Positions 19,517 to 24,963 of a stretch of 24,963 nucleotides of DNA are shown piece after piece. Location: IMG/VR virus record IMGVR_UViG_3300008267_000608, positions 1-24,963 of that record. One strand, written 5' to 3'. The notes below the pieces were generated by a model. That model saw only the letters and a list, made by a program, of their open reading frames with translations, was not told where the DNA came from and did not search any database. How positions within the stretch are numbered: the stretch's first letter is position 1; each line of letters starts with the position of its first letter. Both the position numbers and the translations under genes were made by a program. Origin of the DNA: a virus.

Positions 19517-19915
19517 ATGTTAAAAAAAGTAACAATTAGTCCTTACTCATTTCCTGGGTTAAAACTTACAATGGGAGACAAGAGAAAGATTTTAGAGGAG
19601 ACAAGAACAAGTCGTGTTAAACTATCAAAAGAAGACATATTAGACATTATCTCTAAAGAGTCGGGGGTTAGTGTCCACCATATTGTTTCGAGGTCAAGAA
19701 AGAAAGAAATTGTAAATGCTCGTTTTATCTTTTGTTCAATCATGAAAGACCATTATGATTATTCATTGGTACATATTGGTGAATTAGTTGGTGGTAGAGA
19801 CCACACAAGTGTTATTCACGCAATTGCACAACACAGAAGTAGAGTTAAAAATGAGGATGCTTATCGAGATTTGACATCTAACATTTACGAAAAAATCAGT
19901 TCAAAAATTAAATAA
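19517..19915 (+). CDS. stand-alone DnaA domain IV-like DNA-binding protein
   Basis: This 132-aa protein carries the C-terminal DNA-binding domain of replication initiator DnaA: ILDIISKESGVSVHHIVSRS (41-60), RKKEIVNARFIF (61-72), and the DnaA signature GGRDHTSVIHA (92-102). The AAA+ ATPase and helicase-loading domains are absent; the first 35 residues are unrelated. It may bind DnaA-box-like sites in host or phage DNA, compete with host DnaA, mark a phage origin, or act as a repressor. I saw no cluster of DnaA boxes in the window. A host-type promoter with a palindromic operator-like site lies immediately upstream, compatible with autoregulation. Confidence 0.88.
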   Translation: MLKKVTISPYSFPGLKLTMGDKRKILEETRTSRVKLSKEDILDIISKESGVSVHHIVSRSRKKEIVNARFIFCSIMKDHYDYSLVHIGELVGGRDHTSVIHAIAQHRSRVKNEDAYRDLTSNIYEKISSKIK

Positions 19916-19916
19916 A

Positions 19917-20462
19917 ATGAAAACATTAATAATACATCCAGAAGATAGTAGTACTTCATTCTTGGATATTGTTTATGCACCAATCCAAAACAAAACTGTA
20001 ATAACTGGTGGTGTAAGTAAAACAGAACTAATCGAGTTAATATTAGAACACGATAGAATCATGATGATGGGTCATGGCAGTCCAGGTGGATTATTCTCAG
20101 TTGGGAAATTCAAAAACGCCGGTGCATACATCATTGACCAATCGGTTGTTCCATATTTGAAAAGTAAAACCAACAATGTTTATATTTGGTGTAACGCCGA
20201 TAAATTTGTAGACATGTTTAAACTTAGAGGATTCTATTCTGGAATGTTCATCAGCGAAGTTGGTGAGGCATACTATTGTGGTTTACCTGGAACTGAACAG
20301 GAACAGGTGGACGAATCCAATTATGGTTTTTGTAATATAATTGCAAAATACATCAACGAACCAAAAGATTCAATTCATAAGAACGTTACTAGAGAGTATG
20401 GTTTGATTGCCGAAGGGAATCCTGTGGCATTATACAACAACAATAGATTATACAAATCATGA
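19917..20462 (+). CDS. putative caspase-like (clan CD) protein, conserved in phages
   Basis: The 181-aa product has a hydrophobic strand leading to MGHGSPGG (His53 in 51-58) and a second strand leading to YIWCNADKF (Cys92 in 89-97). A strand-H-G pair followed by a strand-Cys pair is the dyad layout of clan CD peptidases (caspases, gingipains, CHAT and C80 domains). The rest, including GMFISEVGEAYYC and VDESNYGFCNIIAKYINEP (about 135-153), matches my memory of an uncharacterised phage family. Protease activity is inference from the motifs only. It is coupled to the DnaA-like gene (1-base gap) and to the next gene (ATGA), so they share a promoter. Confidence 0.75.
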   Translation: MKTLIIHPEDSSTSFLDIVYAPIQNKTVITGGVSKTELIELILEHDRIMMMGHGSPGGLFSVGKFKNAGAYIIDQSVVPYLKSKTNNVYIWCNADKFVDMFKLRGFYSGMFISEVGEAYYCGLPGTEQEQVDESNYGFCNIIAKYINEPKDSIHKNVTREYGLIAEGNPVALYNNNRLYKS

Positions 20463-20971
20463 TATTAGAAAAACAATATAGAGTACAGTTGTTAGATGGT
20501 AGAGAAATAACAACACTTTACGAAACAAGACAAGAGGCTCTTAGAGCACACCGTGGTAACATCGCAAAACTAATTGAGGTGTTACCTAAAGTAACTAAAT
20601 CAAAGGTCATTCCATCTAGTGATGAATTGGCAATTGTTATTAGTGCAAGAAGTAATGATGATCTTGAAATATCAAAGGACTGTGGTTATGCGGTAATGTA
20701 TAATTGTCCTAAGAGAGATAAGATATATGAGGGTATGAGATATCTTGAAGTTTCAGATGAATTTGTTTTAGAGGCAACAATCACTAAATTAGAAAAGTAT
20801 GAAAAAGGTGCTCACCACCATTGGAAGGGTCCTGGATATAAACCAGACAAAACATGGAAATGGGCGTTATTTCATAAGGGTGGTAAAATTATTCCAAGGA
20901 AATTAGCGGAGCAGAGATTTAGTAATCCACTAAAAGGAACTCAAGGAGGAATTAGTTATATTAAAATCTAA
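20459..20971 (+). CDS. hypothetical protein, 170 aa
   Basis: This soluble protein starts with short strands (QYRVQLLDGREITTLYETRQ) and a helix. Residues about 55-110 contain ELAIVISARSNDDLEISKDC, and the C-terminal third is rich in His, Trp and Gly (GAHHHWKGPGYKPDKTWKWA, about 117-136). The H-H-H-W stretch could bind a metal. No family recognised. It starts within the stop of the caspase-like gene and is followed immediately by the 375-aa gene, suggesting a single transcript from the promoter at 19468. Confidence 0.75.
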   Translation: MILEKQYRVQLLDGREITTLYETRQEALRAHRGNIAKLIEVLPKVTKSKVIPSSDELAIVISARSNDDLEISKDCGYAVMYNCPKRDKIYEGMRYLEVSDEFVLEATITKLEKYEKGAHHHWKGPGYKPDKTWKWALFHKGGKIIPRKLAEQRFSNPLKGTQGGISYIKI

Positions 20972-22099
20972 ATGAATTTATTTGACAAATACAAAGACAA
21001 ACAAAACATTTTAACTATTGACCAAATTGTAGATAGTAAAGTTGTTTTGTGTGTGAGTACCGATATAGTTTTATATTGGGTTTATTATTTGTCACCAAGT
21101 TCTGAGATTGTTTCTGTTAGTAACAACTACATTGTCTTCCGTATTAACGACGGAGAATATATCGTACAAATAACTAATAGTAATGAAAATACTGTGATGA
21201 ACATAGTGAATCTTTTAACCGAGAAGAACTATGTTCATTTTGTTTTATGTGACTTTGATAAGGTTAATCACTACATTACTAAATTTGAAACTGAAGAGAT
21301 TAAAAACTTCAATTATTCATTGGTTAACTACATGTCAGAAACGGTTTACGATAACGAACCAAGACCACTAAACAAACTGACTAAGATAAAATACTATTTC
21401 ACATCAACCAATGTGTTGTCGAGGAATGGAAATAAAAATATAGTGTCTGATTTCCAAACAAACATGGGGAATAGATTCATATTAGACTTTAGATATTCAC
21501 TCACATACTTCTACACTAAATTAGGGTTCAATTATTTCCAAAAGGGAAATCATTTATATACCAACTCAAATAGATTGGATAAGGTGTTTCTTTATTCAAA
21601 ATCAATTAGTTCGATTAGGGACAAAACAATTAACGATGCCTTGTTGACCGGAAAAATATATGAGAAGAAGTACACTGAAGAAGATTGGTTTTGGTATTTT
21701 AATAACTACAATCAATACCACACCCCCTTTGTTATCGACTACAACTCCTGTAAGTTTAATCTCGTAACAGAAACCCAACCACAAGAAACACACGGAGTGT
21801 TAACTGGTTTATTTTTTAGTGAGAAGACACTGAAAACATTCTTAGTCCCGACACCTTCTTACGTTCTATTACAAGAAGAAGTGTATAATCAATTGATTAT
21901 CAATGGTTTTTATTTTTTGAATGTTGAATTTAATAACAATTACGAAGAGTTTTGTAAATTTTTAAAGGACTGCACCGACAAAGATATGGACATCTTGTTC
22001 CATAACACCTATCATAAAAGTGAATCTAATAAACTTAAATTGGAGGAGTACATTTATAGTAAAAAACAAAAAGAAATAGATTTATTATTTTCTAAATAA
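20972..22099 (+). CDS. hypothetical protein, 375 aa
   Basis: This large soluble protein is rich in Tyr, Asn and Phe and low in Ala, without signal peptide, membrane segment or motif that I recognise. The N-terminal 110 residues look alpha/beta (VVLCVSTDIVLYWVYYL, YIVFRINDGEYIVQI, YVHFVLCDFDKV). The C-terminal part includes HGVLTGLFFSEKTLKTFLVP (about 269-288) and a lysine-rich end. The gene follows directly on the preceding one, and a new host-type promoter begins right after its stop codon. Confidence 0.72.
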   Translation: MNLFDKYKDKQNILTIDQIVDSKVVLCVSTDIVLYWVYYLSPSSEIVSVSNNYIVFRINDGEYIVQITNSNENTVMNIVNLLTEKNYVHFVLCDFDKVNHYITKFETEEIKNFNYSLVNYMSETVYDNEPRPLNKLTKIKYYFTSTNVLSRNGNKNIVSDFQTNMGNRFILDFRYSLTYFYTKLGFNYFQKGNHLYTNSNRLDKVFLYSKSISSIRDKTINDALLTGKIYEKKYTEEDWFWYFNNYNQYHTPFVIDYNSCKFNLVTETQPQETHGVLTGLFFSEKTLKTFLVPTPSYVLLQEEVYNQLIINGFYFLNVEFNNNYEEFCKFLKDCTDKDMDILFHNTYHKSESNKLKLEEYIYSKKQKEIDLLFSK

Positions 22100-22100
22100 A

Positions 22101-22132
22101 TTTGGAATATACTAGAAAAGTAGATATCTTTG
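22101..22132 (+). promoter_or_regulatory. Bacteroidota housekeeping-type promoter for the repeat lipoprotein
   Basis: TTTG (22101-22104), a 20-base spacer and TATCTTTG (22125-22132) match the consensus exactly, starting two bases after the previous stop. The box ends 14 bases before ATG 22147, which fixes that ATG as the start. Confidence 0.85.
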
Positions 22133-22146
22133 TTAAAATTTATAAC

Positions 22147-23526
22147 ATGAGGTATCTACTTTTTTTATTGTCGGTCATTCTTATTTCTTGTGAAAAAGAA
22201 ATTGTTGTACCCATTGTACCACCCGTAATCAAACCGACCCTATATGAAGGTTACAAAGTTAACCCAAACGCAAAACAATTAGGTAAAGAATATTGGTTAA
22301 GAGGAACTGGGACACCTAATGATTTAATTATACAAACATTTCAAAACCCATTGGTTAGTGAAAATTCATTTGCCTATAAACATAATTTTATTAATGGTGG
22401 TTGGGGTGGATCTGTTGCCGGCGACTTTAATTTAGATGGTTGGGTGGATGTTTTCACACCTGGTGCCGACCCATATATTGGTCTGTCTTTTTTATTGTTT
22501 GACCCCAAGACAGGTAATTACAAGGACACCACATTGTTAAACGATAAGTCAATCATTACATTACCCAAAGCAATTAAAGTGGTCCCATATTACATGAATA
22601 ACGACAACTATGTTGACTTAATCATATTTGCGGGTGACAGTGATAATCTACCGGTTAGAATGTTAATTAGTGATGGTTCAGGTGGTTACAATTATAAGAC
22701 AGTTAATATAAAATATAGTGTACCGTCAAGTTGTTGTGGATTGGCAAATGTTTTTGTATTAAATGGTGATGCTGGCGATTTAAACAACGATGGTAATGTA
22801 GATTTAGTAATCGCCGCAGACAATTTTGTTTTCATATATTGGGGGGTACCTGGACCGACATACTTCAATGAGAACAACTATACTTTATTTGCGTCAGATA
22901 CTAAGAATTTTCCAAACGTAGTAAACATAGGAACTGAATGTTCCACATGTAGTGGTAAGATAAACGACATAACAATTCAGGATGTTAATGGAGATAAGAA
23001 CTTAGACCTTATCACATCTTCGGCTGAAGAAAATAATTTAAAGCAAAGATTAATAATTAATAAAGGTAATGGTAGATTTAGTAATTCAGATGTTGAATCG
23101 TTCCCACTATATGGTAAACAAAATGCTAACACATCTTACATTGTCGAGGAGGGAACGGGAAACATCATTACAACTAATGGGTTCGGTATCAACGGTAAAT
23201 CGTCCTATTGGAATATTTTTATATACACCAAAGTTAACGGTGAATATGTCATTGATAAAACCAAGATTGAATTTAATCCCAACAGAAACACTAAATCTTT
23301 AGATGGGGCTAAGAGTATATTACTCTATTATGATTACAATAAAGATGGAATCAAAGATATCGGATATGTTGATGCCAGTTGGGGGGATGAGTTGGGTGAT
23401 AAAAATATTATGAAATATAAAACAGTTTTCATTAAAACAGGTGACAAGTATGTCGAACAAGATTTTTATCAATACGATTTGATTTCTAAAAATTATTTAG
23501 TTATATTAAACAAAAGATTTAAATAA
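22147..23526 (+). CDS. lipoprotein with FG-GAP/VCBS-type calcium-binding repeats, 459 aa
   Basis: An open frame reaches back to TTG 22102, but that region is a promoter, so ATG 22147 is used. The product starts MRYLLFLLSVILISCEKE, a lipoprotein signal with Cys15. The mature chain has at least five D-x-(D/N)-x-D-G-x-x-D-like loops: GDFNLDGWVDV, MNNDNYVDLI, GDLNNDGNVDLV, QDVNGDKNLDLI and YDYNKDGIKDIG, as in beta-propeller FG-GAP/VCBS repeats that bind calcium. Such propellers mediate adhesion or carbohydrate binding on Bacteroidota surfaces. In a phage it could modify the host surface or block superinfection, or be a captured host gene. Its own host-type promoter suggests expression outside the late programme. 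Confidence 0.85.
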   Translation: MRYLLFLLSVILISCEKEIVVPIVPPVIKPTLYEGYKVNPNAKQLGKEYWLRGTGTPNDLIIQTFQNPLVSENSFAYKHNFINGGWGGSVAGDFNLDGWVDVFTPGADPYIGLSFLLFDPKTGNYKDTTLLNDKSIITLPKAIKVVPYYMNNDNYVDLIIFAGDSDNLPVRMLISDGSGGYNYKTVNIKYSVPSSCCGLANVFVLNGDAGDLNNDGNVDLVIAADNFVFIYWGVPGPTYFNENNYTLFASDTKNFPNVVNIGTECSTCSGKINDITIQDVNGDKNLDLITSSAEENNLKQRLIINKGNGRFSNSDVESFPLYGKQNANTSYIVEEGTGNIITTNGFGINGKSSYWNIFIYTKVNGEYVIDKTKIEFNPNRNTKSLDGAKSILLYYDYNKDGIKDIGYVDASWGDELGDKNIMKYKTVFIKTGDKYVEQDFYQYDLISKNYLVILNKRFK

Positions 23527-23527
23527 C

Positions 23528-24229
23528 ATGAATACACTATTCACATTTGGTTGTAGTTTCACTGAAGACTATAATACATGTAGTGTGGATACCTATGTTG
23601 AGTATAAAGAACATGTGGGTGGAGAATATCCTAAGTCATGGCCAATTGTGTTATCCGAAAATTTAAATTATCAGTTAAAGAATTACGGAGAAGGGGCTTC
23701 AGGTAACCAACAAATATTTCAAGAAGTTTGTAAGAGATGTAGTGAGTTTAACATAAACGATATTGTTATTATCGAATGGACTTTTTTAGAAAGGTATCGA
23801 CTAGCATTGAACAACAATACATGGTTAAAGTTAGGGCCAGGCAAAATTAATAACCTCGACTCACCAATCAGTGAAGAGTGTCATGAATCAATTGTTCTAA
23901 ACAGAACACTTAAACCTTATGTTGATGAGTTATATGACTATGAAAACATGGTTAACCAACTATCTAAATCGGTAGGATTTAATGTCTTCTATTGGTCAAT
24001 AGATAATGGTGTGTTATATAATGCCGATAATCTTTTAGAAAAAAATCAATATCTATTAAATGATATGATAAAGGACAGACACGATAACGCTTTTACAATT
24101 ACAAATAAAAACGGTGGTTATAAAATAGTGGAGGAAACCGATGGAAAAATTAAAGATTTTCATTTAGGTGGTACTGGTCATAAAGTAATGGGAGATTTAT
24201 TCTACCAACACATAATTAAACATATATGA
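23528..24229 (+). CDS. SGNH/GDSL-like protein, second copy
   Basis: This 233-aa protein has FTFGCSFTEDY (Ser10 in the block I position), NYGEGASGNQQIF (52-64), hydrophobic strand IVIIEWTFLERY, and a D-x-H dyad (Asp210, His212 in DFHLGGTGHKVMG). The GCSFT start and G-x-S-G-N block occur in many environmental phage proteins labelled SGNH hydrolases. It shares the GASG block and C-terminal D-x-H with the protein at 5019 but the two are clearly diverged. The substrate is unknown; glycan or acetyl-ester chemistry is plausible beside a glycosyltransferase. It overlaps the next gene by 4 bases. Confidence 0.7.
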   Translation: MNTLFTFGCSFTEDYNTCSVDTYVEYKEHVGGEYPKSWPIVLSENLNYQLKNYGEGASGNQQIFQEVCKRCSEFNINDIVIIEWTFLERYRLALNNNTWLKLGPGKINNLDSPISEECHESIVLNRTLKPYVDELYDYENMVNQLSKSVGFNVFYWSIDNGVLYNADNLLEKNQYLLNDMIKDRHDNAFTITNKNGGYKIVEETDGKIKDFHLGGTGHKVMGDLFYQHIIKHI

Positions 24230-24936
24230 AATTAGATTTAAAAAGAATTACGGCGGTGGGGTTTCAAGGTAAACCATTTGAGGAACACAATCCAAGTCAT
24301 AGAAAAATGTTAAATAGAATTAAAAAATCTTTAACATACATGGTAACATTTTTTGACTTTCACGAAATTATATTCATATCACCAGTGAACCCTGAGGTTG
24401 GTGGTGTCACTCACATACAAATTAGTGGATCAACATATGAGGATTATAATAAATGGTGTTTACATAATTTATCCGATTATGTTACAACAGATTTTGGTTT
24501 GTCATTTCAAGATGATGGTTATCCCTTAAATCCTGAAATGTGGAGTGATGAATATTATGATTATGATTACGTCGGTGCACCATTACCGTTAGATACTAAT
24601 ATAAGTTTCAATCCAATCGAAAGAATAGGTGGAGGTGGATTTACTTTGAGGTCTAAAAAATTAATGGAGTTTACAAAAACAATACCATATCCGGACAAAT
24701 ATGGAAAATGTAATAACGAGGACACCATTATTGTTATGGAATATCGAAAGGAATTAATAGAACTTGGTATGAAGATATGTCCACATACAATTGCAAGAAA
24801 TTTCGTTATTCAAAATCCAATAGATGACAATCATACTTTATTAAACACATTCGGTTATCACGGTAGGGATGAAAAATTAGATGTTGTCGATAAAATAATG
24901 GATGAGAGATTATTAAACTTAAATAATGAAGTATAA
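24226..24936 (+). CDS. DUF5672-type glycosyltransferase
   Basis: The 236-aa product contains VTTDFGLSFQDDGYPLNPEM (first block, from about residue 86), the acidic DYDYVGAPLP (113-122), a glycine-rich RIGGGGFTLRSKKLMEF, and NNEDTIIV. These match the DUF5672 layout: a strand ending in Q-x-D-G, W-x-D-E-x-x-x-Y-D-Y-x-G-A-P, then G-G-G/N-G-F-x-L-R-S. The family is assigned to glycosyltransferases, so a sugar may be added to phage DNA, virion protein or host envelope. The acceptor and donor are not visible. It follows an SGNH-like gene with a 4-base overlap. Confidence 0.82.
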   Translation: MKLDLKRITAVGFQGKPFEEHNPSHRKMLNRIKKSLTYMVTFFDFHEIIFISPVNPEVGGVTHIQISGSTYEDYNKWCLHNLSDYVTTDFGLSFQDDGYPLNPEMWSDEYYDYDYVGAPLPLDTNISFNPIERIGGGGFTLRSKKLMEFTKTIPYPDKYGKCNNEDTIIVMEYRKELIELGMKICPHTIARNFVIQNPIDDNHTLLNTFGYHGRDEKLDVVDKIMDERLLNLNNEV

Positions 24937-24963
24937 GTTAGAGGACTTCAATCCAAATAATAA
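24926..24963 (+). CDS. start of a further gene, cut by the window end
   Basis: ATG 24926 lies within the end of the glycosyltransferase gene in another frame and remains open to the last base, giving MKYKLEDFNPNN. Overlap of this size is typical for this window. Only 12 codons are visible, so the call is tentative and no function can be given. Confidence 0.4.
   Translation, partial: MKYKLEDFNPNN

Noticed and set aside
22102-22146. N-terminal extension of the lipoprotein from TTG 22102
   Set aside because: The segment is occupied by a perfect host-type promoter, and ATG 22147 starts directly at a lipoprotein signal.
1-24963. tRNA genes, CRISPR arrays, insertion sequences and attachment sites
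   Set aside because: I saw no cloverleaf-like sequence, regular direct repeats, transposase or integrase; a dedicated tRNA scan would be needed to exclude a divergent tRNA.

Overview
The window reads as a stretch of an AT-rich (by eye about one third G+C), densely coded tailed-phage genome that infects a member of the Bacteroidota. Every convincing gene lies on the + strand, most are short, and neighbours commonly touch or overlap by 1 to 20 bases. Four sites match the Bacteroidota housekeeping promoter (TTTG, exactly 20 bases, TANNTTTG) and a fifth nearly does. Most starts lack a Shine-Dalgarno sequence, as is usual in that phylum. Phage origin is inferred from a virion-type lysin, families common in phages, and recurring short leader peptides typical of packaged proteins. 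No terminase, major capsid, tail or polymerase gene is present, so this is an accessory/late stretch of a larger genome.

Layout. 1-2.2 kb: a PcfJ-like protein, then a full cytosine-5 methyltransferase under a host-type promoter. 2.2-6.7 kb: many small proteins, including an IscA/HesB-type Fe-S carrier, a second, minimal C5-methyltransferase-like protein, an SGNH-like protein and an apparently split gene whose second half carries an HExxH motif. 6.7-8.2 kb: S-adenosylmethionine decarboxylase, a membrane protein and a HAD phosphatase. 8.2-11 kb: a large lysin (leader, peptidoglycan-binding, M15 peptidase, lysozyme-like) and a second putative virion protein, ended by a strong terminator. 11.1-15.2 kb: a promoter, an MGTNFYR-type protein, a metallophosphoesterase, small conserved phage proteins and an SPFH/prohibitin-like membrane protein, closed by another terminator. 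15.2-15.6 kb: two tiny late-type genes and a terminator. 15.6-19.2 kb: a host-type promoter driving a ferredoxin, then a nucleotidase-like HAD protein, a DEDDh exonuclease and a TKWCT-motif protein. 19.2-25 kb: a small leader-bearing protein, a promoter overlapped by a perfect 20-bp palindrome, a stand-alone DnaA domain IV protein, a possible caspase-like (clan CD) protein, a lipoprotein with FG-GAP/VCBS-type repeats under its own host-type promoter, an SGNH-like protein and a DUF5672-type glycosyltransferase.

Two regulatory layers seem visible. Host-type promoters, twice placed just after a terminator, precede genes likely to act on the host (methyltransferase, ferredoxin, DnaA-like protein, lipoprotein). 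A different motif, TATTTAT(A), sits 4 to 21 bases before six starts. Four of those six genes encode proteins with a short amphipathic N-terminus containing (L/I)xE-like sites, resembling capsid-targeting leaders removed by a T4-type prohead protease. The inference is that TATTTAT marks late, virion-packaged genes. Many products would remodel host metabolism or envelope (SpeD, IscA, ferredoxin, SPFH protein, lipoprotein). The more original leads are the motif-leader coupling, the palindrome at the DnaA-like gene, the putative caspase-like protein and the split HExxH gene.
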